From assembly GCA_030610745.1 (NCBI GenBank), contig JAUWRC010000011.1:1-22742 (forward strand): DNA of 22,742 bases, given 5' to 3'. The position numbers and the translations under genes were made by a program. Source of the DNA: Clostridia bacterium. Lineage in GTDB: Bacteria; Aerophobota; Aerophobia; Aerophobales; AE-B3A. Below are positions 8,182 through 15,825 of the stretch, in pieces. The first letter of the stretch is position 1. Every line of letters begins with the position of its first letter. The notes beneath the pieces were generated by a model that made no database searches, was not told the origin of the DNA, and was given only the letters and a program-made list of their open reading frames with translations.

Positions 8182-8251
8182 AAGCTTTCCTCTCCTTTCC
8201 TTTCCTTTCCTCTCCTCTCCTTTCCTCTCTTCTCCTTTTTTTTCTTGCCCA
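8182..8251. repeat. Polypyrimidine/polypurine tract
   Basis: About 60 almost uninterrupted pyrimidines on the plus strand, built from CCTTT and CCTCT units with local mirror symmetry. Such tracts can slip during replication and can form triplex DNA at suitable supercoiling (established for mirror-repeat polypurine tracts). Confidence 0.75.
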
Positions 8252-8300
8252 CTTAATGGCCTTTTCTATATCTTTTTCTGTAAGTTCTAAGCCCGTGTAT

Positions 8301-8329
8301 TTGTCTTTTTCAAGGAAAACTGCTAAAAT
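8301..8329 (+). promoter_or_regulatory. Candidate promoter for carB
   Basis: TTGTCT and TAAAAT are separated by 17 bases. Initiation near 8336 would give a leader of about 52 bases. The signal lies inside the antisense toxin-antitoxin remnant. Confidence 0.4.
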
Positions 8330-8336
8330 TATACCT

Positions 8337-8366
8337 ATTCCTTCGGAATCAACCTATTCCTGGAAT
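8337..8366. repeat. Short ATTCC(T/G)..GGAAT palindromic repeat
   Basis: CTATTCCTTCGGAATCAA and a degenerate second half, CTATTCCTGGAATCAA. Relatives are at about 3803-3822 and 11664-11696. Here it lies in the carB leader, where it can fold as a small hairpin. Confidence 0.5.
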
Positions 8367-8387
8367 CAAAGAAAGGGAAATTAGTCA

Positions 8388-11300
8388 ATGCCTAAGAGAA
8401 AAGATATAAAGAAAGTATTGATTATCGGTTCAGGCCCAATCATAATTGGCCAGGCTTGTGAGTTTGACTATTCTGGAACCCAGGCCTGTAAAGCTCTCAA
8501 AGAGGAGGGATATGAGGTCATCCTGGCAAATTCCAATCCTGCTACTATTATGACTGACCCGGAAATGGCCGACAAGACTTACATTGAACCACTTACTCTT
8601 GAGAATATGGAGAAGATAATTATTAAGGAAAAACCAGATGCCCTGCTGCCTAACCTTGGCGGCCAGACAGGACTTAACCTTTCCGCTGAACTTAGCAAAA
8701 AAGGGATATTGGATAAATACAATGTTAAATTGATCGGGGTAAAAGCAGATACCATAGAAAAGGGCGAAGACAGAATTACCTTTAAAGAGACCATGGCTAA
8801 ACTTGAGCTGTCTGTGCCAAAAAGCTCTCCTTCACATTCTATTGATGAGGCAGAAAGAATAGCCGAGGAGCTTGGGTATCCTGTGGTCTTAAGGCCTGCT
8901 TATACCTTAGGTGGGACCGGCGGCGGCATTGCCTATAATGTAGAAGAATTAAGGACAATTGTTGCCAGAGGCCTATCAGCCAGTCTGATAGGCCAGGTAC
9001 TTGTGGAGCAGTCAGTTCTGGGTTGGGAGGAACTTGAACTTGAGGTAGTCAGAGATGCAAAGGGGAACAAAATTACAGTTTGTTTTATTGAAAATGTTGA
9101 CCCAATGGGCGTGCACACCGGGGATAGCTTCTGTGTAGCACCAATGCTCACTGTTTCAAAAAAATTACAAGAAAAACTTCAGGAAATGTCTTACAGGATT
9201 GTTGATGCTATCGGTGTATTGGGTGGCTGTAACCTGCAATTTGCCCACAATCCCCAGGATGATAGAGTCGTGGTTATTGAAATTAACCCCCGTACTTCGC
9301 GTTCTTCAGCCCTGGCTTCAAAGGCAACAGGGTTTCCTATTGCTCGCATATCTGCAAAACTGGCTGTGGGTATAACCCTTGATGAGCTCCCTTACTGGAG
9401 GGAGGGCACACTTGATAAATATACGCCCAGTGGAGATTACGTGGTGGTAAAATTCGCCAGATGGGCATTTGAGAAGTTTCCTCAAGCTGAAGATAAAATT
9501 GGAACACAGATGCAAGCTGTGGGTGAGGTGATGAGTATAGGTAAAAATTTCAAGGAGGCATTTCAAAAGGCAATACGCTCTCTGGAGATTAAAAGATATG
9601 GTCTGGGAGGGGCAAAGGATTTTGCCCAAGCCTCTCTTTCTGAAATTAAAGCAAAATTAGTTAACCCCTCAAGTGAGCGCATTTTCTTGATGTATGAGGC
9701 ATTGCGTAAAGGTATATCTATAGAAGAGCTTTATCAGATGACCAAAATCAATAAATGGTTTATTAGCCAGATGCAGGAATTGGTAGAATTTGAAGAAAAG
9801 ATAAAAAAAATTAGAGGTAAAGACCTACCCCAGGATTTGCTGGTAAAAGCTAAGGAAGACGGTTTTTCAGATAGATACCTTGCCCAACTATTAGGCAAGA
9901 CAGAAAAAGAGATCCGCACCCAGCGACTTAATCTAGGAAAGAGGCAAGCGTATGAAAAAGTGCCAGTAAGTGGTGCTGATGCTGCCTATTATTTTTCAAC
10001 ATATAATGCTAAAGATTCGGTTAGCACCTCGCCCAAGCGAAAAATCATGATTTTAGGCGGCGGGCCTAACCGTATTGGTCAGGGTATAGAGTTTGATTAT
10101 ACCTGTGTCCATGCTGCCTTTACCTTACGGGAAGAAGGGATTGAATCTGTAATGATCAATTGTAATCCGGAAACAGTTTCCACCGATTATGACACTTCAA
10201 GCAAACTCTACTTTGAACCTCTGACAGTGGAAGATGTATTAAGTATTTATGAAAAAGAAAAACCTCAAGGGATAATCGTGCAGTTCGGAGGGCAGACCCC
10301 TTTAAATATAGCCAGGGAGCTTTCCAGGGCCGGTGTAAACATTCTGGGTACAACTCCTGAGAGTATTCATTTAGCTGAAGACAGACAAAAATTTAGAAAG
10401 ATAATACACCAGCTCAATATCCCTCAGCCTGAAAGCGGTATTGCCTGTTCAGTAGAAGAGGCACTGGCTGTGGCTAAAAAAATAGGATACCCTTTAATGG
10501 TGCGTCCCTCTTTTGTCCTGGGTGGAAGAGGTATGCAGATTGTATATAATGAGAAGATATTTTTAAATTATGCAAAAACAGCTATAGAAGTCAGCCCGGA
10601 ATACCCAATGTTAATTGATAAATTTTTAGAAGAGGCTCTCGAAGTTGAAGTTGATGCTGTTAGTGATGGTGAAGATGTTTATATCCCTACAGTAATGGAG
10701 CACATAGAGCTGGCAGGAATTCATTCAGGAGATAGCGCTTGCGTAATTCCATCACGTAATATTTCCAAAGAAAATCTGGCCATCATAGAAGAGTACACAA
10801 AAAAAATCGCCAGGGCCCTTAAAGTGGTCGGCCTGATGAACATTCAGTATGCCATAGCCGACGGCAAGGTCTATATATTAGAAGCTAATCCCCGTGCTTC
10901 GCGAACTGTTCCTGTAGTAAGCAAGGTTATGGGTGTATCAATAGCAAAAATGGCAACACAAGTTATGCTAGGTAAAAAGTTAAAAGATATACTTCCTGCA
11001 GGCTTGCCTGAGCGAGAACGCTCGCAGTCAGGCCCCTCTGCCACCTCTATTGCTGCGAGAGAGCCGGGCGAGGCAGGGACAGGTAAGAGAAAAATTTCCC
11101 ATGTTGGGGTGAAGGAAGCTGTATTCCCCTTTAATATGTTTCCTGCTGTTGATCCTATTCTAGGGCCCGAGATGAGGGCAACAGGAGAGGTGATGGGTAT
11201 CGCTTCTTCATTTGGATTGGCCTTTTACAAAGCGCAGGAAGCCGCAGGTATGAGATTACCTACTGAAGGGACAGTCCTCATTTCCGTAGCCAACAGAGAT

Positions 11301-11702
11301 AAAAAGTATATTCTCCAAATAGCCAGTAAACTTAGCCAGCTGGGTTTTAAGCTCCTGGCCACAAGAGGAACTAAAGCTTATCTGAATAGTAATGGCATAG
11401 AATCTCATCTGGCAGTAAAACTGCACGAGGGACGACCCAATATAACAGATGATATTTACAATGGGTGTATACAGTTAATAATCAATACCCCGGTAGGCAG
11501 TGAAAGTAAATATGACGACAGTTACATTAGAAAAGTGGCTATCCAGTATAAAATTCCTTATCTGACTACAATTGCCGCAGCCATGGCAAGTGTAGAGGGA
11601 ATAGAAGCAGCGATGTGCGGAGAAATAAAGGTAAAATCCATCCAAGAGTATCATACCTTGATTCCGAAGGAAGGTCTATTCCTTACGGAATCAGGCTTGT
11701 AA
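8388..11702 (+). CDS. carB: Carbamoyl-phosphate synthase large subunit, with in-frame insertion
   Basis: A 1104-residue synthetase that makes carbamoyl phosphate from bicarbonate, glutamine-derived ammonia and two ATP for arginine and pyrimidine synthesis. Two homologous ATP-grasp halves are visible: the N-terminal half begins SGPIIIGQACEFDYSG and the C-terminal half begins GGGPNRIGQGIEFDYT. The C-terminal MGS-fold regulatory domain starts near GTVLISVANRD. The protein is about 30 residues longer than the usual ~1073. The excess is a Gly/Pro/Arg/Ser-rich segment at residues ~870-900 between QVMLGKKLKDIL and HVGVKEAVFPF, where the family has only a short linker. The tail after IQEYH is also extended by a repeat. 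The small subunit carA is not in the window. Confidence 0.95.
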   Translation: MPKRKDIKKVLIIGSGPIIIGQACEFDYSGTQACKALKEEGYEVILANSNPATIMTDPEMADKTYIEPLTLENMEKIIIKEKPDALLPNLGGQTGLNLSAELSKKGILDKYNVKLIGVKADTIEKGEDRITFKETMAKLELSVPKSSPSHSIDEAERIAEELGYPVVLRPAYTLGGTGGGIAYNVEELRTIVARGLSASLIGQVLVEQSVLGWEELELEVVRDAKGNKITVCFIENVDPMGVHTGDSFCVAPMLTVSKKLQEKLQEMSYRIVDAIGVLGGCNLQFAHNPQDDRVVVIEINPRTSRSSALASKATGFPIARISAKLAVGITLDELPYWREGTLDKYTPSGDYVVVKFARWAFEKFPQAEDKIGTQMQAVGEVMSIGKNFKEAFQKAIRSLEIKRYGLGGAKDFAQASLSEIKAKLVNPSSERIFLMYEALRKGISIEELYQMTKINKWFISQMQELVEFEEKIKKIRGKDLPQDLLVKAKEDGFSDRYLAQLLGKTEKEIRTQRLNLGKRQAYEKVPVSGADAAYYFSTYNAKDSVSTSPKRKIMILGGGPNRIGQGIEFDYTCVHAAFTLREEGIESVMINCNPETVSTDYDTSSKLYFEPLTVEDVLSIYEKEKPQGIIVQFGGQTPLNIARELSRAGVNILGTTPESIHLAEDRQKFRKIIHQLNIPQPESGIACSVEEALAVAKKIGYPLMVRPSFVLGGRGMQIVYNEKIFLNYAKTAIEVSPEYPMLIDKFLEEALEVEVDAVSDGEDVYIPTVMEHIELAGIHSGDSACVIPSRNISKENLAIIEEYTKKIARALKVVGLMNIQYAIADGKVYILEANPRASRTVPVVSKVMGVSIAKMATQVMLGKKLKDILPAGLPERERSQSGPSATSIAAREPGEAGTGKRKISHVGVKEAVFPFNMFPAVDPILGPEMRATGEVMGIASSFGLAFYKAQEAAGMRLPTEGTVLISVANRDKKYILQIASKLSQLGFKLLATRGTKAYLNSNGIESHLAVKLHEGRPNITDDIYNGCIQLIINTPVGSESKYDDSYIRKVAIQYKIPYLTTIAAAMASVEGIEAAMCGEIKVKSIQEYHTLIPKEGLFLTESGL
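10995..11085. repeat. Palindromic element inserted in frame within carB
   Basis: It contains the hairpin GCCTGAGCGAG-AACG-CTCGC-AG-TCAGGC (11006-11033), followed by CTCTGCC...GAGGCAGG inverted segments. It translates without stops into about 30 low-complexity residues. It resembles in-frame palindromic elements such as those described in Rickettsia, though I cannot tie it to that family. Confidence 0.65.
11664..11696. repeat. Short ATTCC..GGAAT repeat forming the carB C-terminus
   Basis: Two half-palindromes, GATTCCGAAGGAAG and CTATTCCTTACGGAATC, lie in the last 14 codons of carB and end just before its TAA stop. They match the small repeats at 3803-3822 and 8337-8366. Confidence 0.55.
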
Positions 11703-11757
11703 TACTGACCCCCGTTTGTGATTCGTAACTCGTATCTCTCGCTTTATCATTTTAAAG

Positions 11758-11868
11758 TTATTCTATCAATTTAATTCCTGCCTGTATGAATTCTCTATCG
11801 AACGCAAAGACTTTCTTGATATTAAAATCCTTCATTATCGAGAAAGAGGTAACGTCCGTGAATTTGAA
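11758..11868 (-). pseudogene. C-terminal fragment of a VapC-like PIN-domain toxin
   Basis: The minus strand encodes FTDVTSFSIMKDFNIKKV then FAFDREFIQAGIKLIE and a TAA stop. This matches the C-terminal third of VapC/PIN toxins: TDxxSF with an active-site Asp, then FxxDxxFxxAG with the final acidic residue. The N-terminal part of the PIN domain is missing because the phosphatase gene occupies that place on the other strand. It is a clear remnant by pattern and probably not functional. Confidence 0.7.
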
Positions 11869-11881
11869 AGGAAAATTCTTA

Positions 11882-12532
11882 ATGAAATATAAAGCTGTAC
11901 TATTTGATTTAGACGGTACACTGGTGGACTCGCTTAAAGATATTGCCAATTCTATGAACGCTGTACTTGCCCGATTTGGATATCCCACTCACCATATTCA
12001 GTCTTACAAGTATTTTGTGGGAGATGGTACGAAAAGTCTTGTTCTCAGGTCACTGCCAGAAATGCATAAAAGTGAAGAGATAGTTTCTTTATGTTTTAAT
12101 GCTGTGAAGGAAGAATACGGGAAACACTGGGCCGATAATCTTCGCCTTTATGATGGGATTACAGAGCTTCTTGATGAGTTACAAATACGTAAGTTAAAAT
12201 TGACTATATTATCCAACAAATATGATGATTTAACGAAAATAGTGGTTACAAAATTTTTGTCTAATTGGAATTTTGAAGAAATTTTTGGGATACGTCCAGA
12301 TATACCTAAAAAACCTAACCCCATGGCAGCAAAATTGATAGCAAAAAAAATTGATATTTTGCCAGGTGAATTTATTTATTTAGGAGATACCGATACTGAT
12401 ATGAAAACAGCAAGCGCTGCAGGTATGTATGCAGTAGGAGCATTGTGGGGATTTCGAGAGGCCGAAGAACTCATATCTAGCGGTGCACAAGTTCTGATAG
12501 AACACCCTTTAGATTTACTTAAGCTTTTATAG
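11882..12532 (+). CDS. HAD-superfamily phosphatase, phosphoglycolate-phosphatase-like
   Basis: A soluble 216-residue HAD hydrolase. Motif I is FDLDGTLVDS (nucleophile Asp plus acid/base Asp), motif II is TILSNKYDD, motif III is the Lys in KKPNP, and motif IV is YLGDTDTDMKTA. A helical cap lies between residues 15 and 80, as in the Gph subfamily, so 2-phosphoglycolate is a reasonable but unproven substrate. I chose the ATG at 11882 because motif I then starts at residue 7, as in the family, and AAAGGA lies upstream. The frame stays open to 11786, but that stretch overlaps the antisense VapC remnant. It could alternatively be a pyrophosphatase (PpaX) or a nucleotidase. Confidence 0.8.
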   Translation: MKYKAVLFDLDGTLVDSLKDIANSMNAVLARFGYPTHHIQSYKYFVGDGTKSLVLRSLPEMHKSEEIVSLCFNAVKEEYGKHWADNLRLYDGITELLDELQIRKLKLTILSNKYDDLTKIVVTKFLSNWNFEEIFGIRPDIPKKPNPMAAKLIAKKIDILPGEFIYLGDTDTDMKTASAAGMYAVGALWGFREAEELISSGAQVLIEHPLDLLKLL

Positions 12533-12560
12533 TACTGCAAGTTAAGGAGATAGAAAACAG

Positions 12561-12589
12561 TTGAGAAGTAAACAAAAATATGCTATAGT
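12561..12589 (+). promoter_or_regulatory. Sigma-70-type promoter for purF
   Basis: TTGAGA, 17 bases, TATAGT. Initiation near 12596 gives a leader of about 18 bases that is mostly the ribosome-binding site. Confidence 0.6.
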
Positions 12590-12613
12590 TAACGCAGAAA
12601 AGAGGTGAGGCAA

Positions 12614-14002
12614 ATGCTGAAGGAAGAATGCGGGATTTTTGGGGTATTCGGGCATAAGGATGCTGCTAAACTGACTTATTTAGGGCTTTATGCCTTGCAG
12701 CACCGAGGGCAAGAAAGCGCAGGGATAATAACTTTTGACCATACCCGCTTCAGGACAATAAAAGAGATGGGATTGGTCTTTGAAATTTTTAACCCTAAAA
12801 ATTTATCCGGACTAACTGGTGATATGGCTGTTGGGCATGTTCGTTATTCTACTACGGGTTCTTCAAATATTAAAAATACTCAACCTTTCCTGGCGGAGAC
12901 ATCTAAAGGGACACTAGCTATAGCCCATAATGGTAATTTGGTTAACGCCAAAGAGCTTCATGGACAGCTAAAATCTTCCGGGTCAATATTCCAAACAGCT
13001 CTGGATTCAGAAATCATTATTCATCTTTTATCTAAGTCTCGAGAGAAGAACCTGTCAGATGCTTTTATTGAAGCTTTAAAGCAAGTCAAGGGAGCATATT
13101 CACTCCTACTTTTAGATAAAAATTCATTAATAGCTGCACGAGATCCTTATGGATTTAGACCCCTATGTTTAGGAAAGCTGGACAGTGGATGGGTAGTTTC
13201 ATCTGAAACCTGCGCCTTTGATTTAGTTGGAGCTAGTTACATAAGAGATATTGAACCGGGAGAAATTTTGCTAATTAGTAAAGACGGTCTAAAGTCTATA
13301 AAGCCCTTCCCTTTCGACAGCCATGCTTTTTGTATCTTCGAATTTATCTATTTTGCCAGACCTGACAGTCAAATCTCTGGACAAAGCGTACACTGTATCA
13401 GAAAGAAATTAGGCAAAAGATTAGCCAAAGAGGCCCCAGTTCAAGCAGATTTAGTTATGGCTGTTCCAGATTCAGGTAATAGTGCAGCCCTGGGCTATGC
13501 ACAAGAGTCAGGAATTCCTTTTGAATTTGGAATGACCCGCAATCACTACATTGGCCGTACCTTTATTGAACCAAGTCAGCAAGTACGAGATTTAGAAGTA
13601 AAAATTAAATTAAATCCTATCAAGGAAATCTTGAAGGGCAAAAGAATTATTGTAGTAGATGATTCAATTGTTAGAGGAACTACTTCAAGACGAAGGGTTT
13701 CAGCTTTAAAGGAGGCTGGGGCAACCCAGGTTCATTTAAGAATTTCTTCTCCCCCTATTAAATACTCCTGTTATTTTGGAATTGATACTCCCCAAAGAAG
13801 AAAACTTATTGCTTCAAATAAAGAAGTTGAAGAAATCAAAGAATTTATTGGTGCGGACAGTTTAGGCTATCTGAGTATGGAAGGTCTTTTAGAATCCGCA
13901 GCACTTCCACCGCAGACATTTTGTACTGCTTGTTTTTCTGGCGATTACCCTATTAAAATCAAAGATAAAATAAATAAGTTTTCCCTGGAGGAAAAGACAT
14001 AA
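12614..14002 (+). CDS. purF: Amidophosphoribosyltransferase
   Basis: First committed enzyme of purine synthesis (PRPP plus glutamine to phosphoribosylamine), 462 residues. The N-terminal Ntn glutaminase domain begins MLKEECGIFGV, and the conserved Cys6 would become the N-terminal nucleophile after removal of a short propeptide. LQHRGQESAGI follows. The phosphoribosyltransferase domain has the PRPP loop IIVVDDSIVRGTTSRR. Four cysteines (in AFCIF, KYSCYFG and FCTACF) match the [4Fe-4S] ligands of the Bacillus-type, oxygen-sensitive enzyme. I prefer ATG 12614 to GTG 12605 because GAGGTGAGG lies just before the ATG and overlaps the GTG. It opens a run of biosynthetic genes on the same strand. Confidence 0.93.
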   Translation: MLKEECGIFGVFGHKDAAKLTYLGLYALQHRGQESAGIITFDHTRFRTIKEMGLVFEIFNPKNLSGLTGDMAVGHVRYSTTGSSNIKNTQPFLAETSKGTLAIAHNGNLVNAKELHGQLKSSGSIFQTALDSEIIIHLLSKSREKNLSDAFIEALKQVKGAYSLLLLDKNSLIAARDPYGFRPLCLGKLDSGWVVSSETCAFDLVGASYIRDIEPGEILLISKDGLKSIKPFPFDSHAFCIFEFIYFARPDSQISGQSVHCIRKKLGKRLAKEAPVQADLVMAVPDSGNSAALGYAQESGIPFEFGMTRNHYIGRTFIEPSQQVRDLEVKIKLNPIKEILKGKRIIVVDDSIVRGTTSRRRVSALKEAGATQVHLRISSPPIKYSCYFGIDTPQRRKLIASNKEVEEIKEFIGADSLGYLSMEGLLESAALPPQTFCTACFSGDYPIKIKDKINKFSLEEKT

Positions 14003-14025
14003 ACGCTAATTAAAAGGAGGAGATA

Positions 14026-14814
14026 ATGTTAGACGATTTAGTCATTTCTGAAGCCATTGTAAAAAGTTTTATGGAGGATTTTCTCCAATCTATAAAACTT
14101 GATGTGGCCATAGTTGGTGCTGGCCCGGCAGGACTCATGGCTGGATATTGTCTTGCTAAAGAGGGAAAGAAAGTAGCTATATTTGAGAGAAAGCTCTCCG
14201 TCGGCGGCGGTATGTGGGGTGGGGGTATGATGTTTAATAAAATCGTCATCCAGGAAGAGAGCAAGAGGATATTAAATGAGCTAGGGGTCAGAATAAAGGA
14301 ATATAAGAAAGGCTATTATCTGGCAGATTCCATTGAGGCTACTGTTGGCCTGGCCTTTCAGGCTGTAAAGGCAGGGTTAAAAATATTTAATCTAATCAGT
14401 GTGGAAGATGTGATGATTCGAGGGGAAAAAATTACCGGCCTGGTCTTAAATTGGTCACCTGTTCAGATGGCTAAACTTCATGTTGATCCTTTAACCATAG
14501 GATGCAAAGCAGCAGTTGATGCTACCGGACATGACAGCGAATTGGCAAGAATTGTTGAAAAGAAAATAGGTCCTCAATTGAAAACTGAAAGTGGAGGTAT
14601 TATGGGAGAAAAGCCTATGTGGGCTGAAGTTGGAGAAAAAACAATTGTAAATAATACAAAAGAAGTCTATCCTGGCCTTTATGTTGCAGGAATGGCAGCA
14701 AATGCAGTTTTTGGTGGACCAAGGATGGGCCCAATCTTTGGCGGTATGCTGCTATCTGGAGAAAAAGTCGCCAAAATGATTTTAGAAAGGCTATCCTCAC
14801 GAACTCCTGAATAG
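14026..14814 (+). CDS. thi4: Thi4-type sulfide-dependent thiazole synthase
   Basis: A 262-residue enzyme of the Thi4 family that builds the thiazole adenylate precursor of thiamine from NAD, glycine and a sulfur donor. The Rossmann motif VAIVGAGPAGLMAGY is at residues ~28-42. GGGMWGGGMMFNKIVI, DPLTIGCKAAVDATGHD and the C-terminal GGPRMGPIFGGML are family signatures. The only cysteines are in YCLAKEG and IGCKAA. The position that carries the sulfur-donating cysteine of yeast Thi4 (after TGHD) is not Cys here, so this should be the catalytic, sulfide-using type known from methanogens rather than the suicide type. GGAGGAG lies four bases before ATG. It directly follows purF (23 bp) and uses NAD, which fits nadA next door. 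Confidence 0.9.
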   Translation: MLDDLVISEAIVKSFMEDFLQSIKLDVAIVGAGPAGLMAGYCLAKEGKKVAIFERKLSVGGGMWGGGMMFNKIVIQEESKRILNELGVRIKEYKKGYYLADSIEATVGLAFQAVKAGLKIFNLISVEDVMIRGEKITGLVLNWSPVQMAKLHVDPLTIGCKAAVDATGHDSELARIVEKKIGPQLKTESGGIMGEKPMWAEVGEKTIVNNTKEVYPGLYVAGMAANAVFGGPRMGPIFGGMLLSGEKVAKMILERLSSRTPE

Positions 14815-14831
14815 TGAATGGTGAGTGGTTT

Positions 14832-14866
14832 CCTCTCCCTTTAGGGGAGAGGAAAAAGTGAGGGGG
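14832..14866. repeat. GC-rich palindromic repeat, copy 4 (degenerate)
   Basis: CCTCTCCC-TTTA-GGGGAGAGG hairpin followed by GTGAGGGGG. The right half of the family is kept and the left CCCCTCACC half is lost. It lies between the Thi4-type gene and nadA. Confidence 0.6.
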
Positions 14867-14892
14867 AAATAAGAAAAAGGGAGAAAATCTCT

Positions 14893-15813
14893 ATGAAAAA
14901 TAATAGAAATCAAGCTTTAATAGATAAACTCACTCAGCTTAAAAAAGAGAGAAATGCCGTTATCCTGGCTCATAATTATCAGTTAGGAGAAGTTCAGGAT
15001 ATAGCTGATTTTGTAGGAGATTCTTTGGATTTGAGTAGAAAAGCGGCTAAAACGAGTGCAGAAGTTATTGTTTTCTGTGGGGTTCTTTTTATGGCTGAAA
15101 CCGCCTCTATTCTTTGTCCTGACAAGATAGTTTTATTACCTGAGATAAATGCTGGCTGTCCCCTGGCAGATATGGCTACCGTTAAGAAGTTGAAAGAAGA
15201 GAAAAAAAAGCATCTTAACCCCTATGTAATATGCTATGTTAATTCTAGTGCTGAGGTTAAGGCAGAATCAGATATTTGTTGTACCTCAGCTAACGCCATT
15301 AAAATCGTCAAAAAGTTGAATAAAACAAAAGAAATTCTATTCATTCCTGATCAACATCTAGGTCATTATGTCTCTAGCCAGTTAAACAAAAATCTAGTCC
15401 TCTGGCATGGCTATTGCCCCACTCATGTAAGAATACTCCCCGAAGATATCATCAGATTAAAAGCCGAGCATCCCCAGGCTAAGGTAATGGTTCACCCGGA
15501 GTGTACCCCCGAGGTAATTAGTCTGGCTGATGAGGTTCAAAGTACGGTAGGAATGTGTAAATTTGCCAAAGAGACAGAGGCTCCTGAAATTATAGTGGGC
15601 ACAGAGTTAGGAATTATTCACCGGCTGCGTAAGGAAAATCCAGAAAAAAGGTTTTTCCCTGCCACTGAGCAAGCCATCTGCCCTGATATGAAACTAATTA
15701 CTTTAAAAAAGGTTGTATGGTCCTTAGAAAAGATGCAATTTCAAGTCAAGGTTCCAACCGAAATAGCCAACAGGGCAAGAAGAGCCGTAGATAAGATGCT
15801 AGAGTTGGGATGA
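14893..15813 (+). CDS. nadA: Quinolinate synthase
   Basis: A [4Fe-4S] enzyme of 306 residues that condenses iminoaspartate with dihydroxyacetone phosphate to quinolinate in de novo NAD synthesis. Three cluster cysteines are recognisable by spacing and context: Cys89 in NAGCPLAD, Cys175 in WHGYCPTH and Cys263 in AICPDMK. Other signatures are LAHNYQ at the N-terminus, GDSLDLSRKA, FCGVLFMAETA and MVHPEC. The length matches the short bacterial/archaeal form. AAAAAGGGAGAAAATCTCT precedes the ATG. The cluster is oxygen-labile, in line with the other Fe-S enzymes here. nadB and nadC are not in the window. Confidence 0.95.
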   Translation: MKNNRNQALIDKLTQLKKERNAVILAHNYQLGEVQDIADFVGDSLDLSRKAAKTSAEVIVFCGVLFMAETASILCPDKIVLLPEINAGCPLADMATVKKLKEEKKKHLNPYVICYVNSSAEVKAESDICCTSANAIKIVKKLNKTKEILFIPDQHLGHYVSSQLNKNLVLWHGYCPTHVRILPEDIIRLKAEHPQAKVMVHPECTPEVISLADEVQSTVGMCKFAKETEAPEIIVGTELGIIHRLRKENPEKRFFPATEQAICPDMKLITLKKVVWSLEKMQFQVKVPTEIANRARRAVDKMLELG

Positions 15814-15825
15814 AAGGAAGATGAA

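Larger units (their letters stand above)
8128..8360 (-). pseudogene. Decayed toxin-antitoxin remnant (PIN-domain toxin tail) with purine-tract junction
   Basis: The minus strand reads open from about 8351 to a TAA at 8128-8130, without a start codon. The first part contains LELTEKDIEKAIKWARKK, which resembles the tail of a small antitoxin. About 20 purine-only codons follow (Arg/Lys/Glu). The frame then ends with FIISGDRHLLAVKK, which matches the conserved GDxHLL segment of PIN-family toxins. The middle of the toxin is absent. My reading is that an antitoxin end and a toxin end were joined across an expanded polypurine tract. The family match is from memory, so confidence is moderate. Confidence 0.4.

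Noticed and set aside
8076..8384. Plus-strand open frame of 102 codons rich in Ser, Leu and Phe
   Set aside because: It is the reverse of the polypurine/toxin remnant and its composition is that of a pyrimidine tract; no ribosome-binding site or family match.
11786..11881. Longer phosphatase start at 11786
   Set aside because: The extra 32 residues are antisense to the VapC remnant and lie outside the HAD fold, whose first motif starts at residue 7 of the shorter form.
12605..12613. GTG start giving purF three extra residues
   Set aside because: The GTG lies inside the ribosome-binding site of the ATG at 12614, and the family N-terminus fits the ATG.
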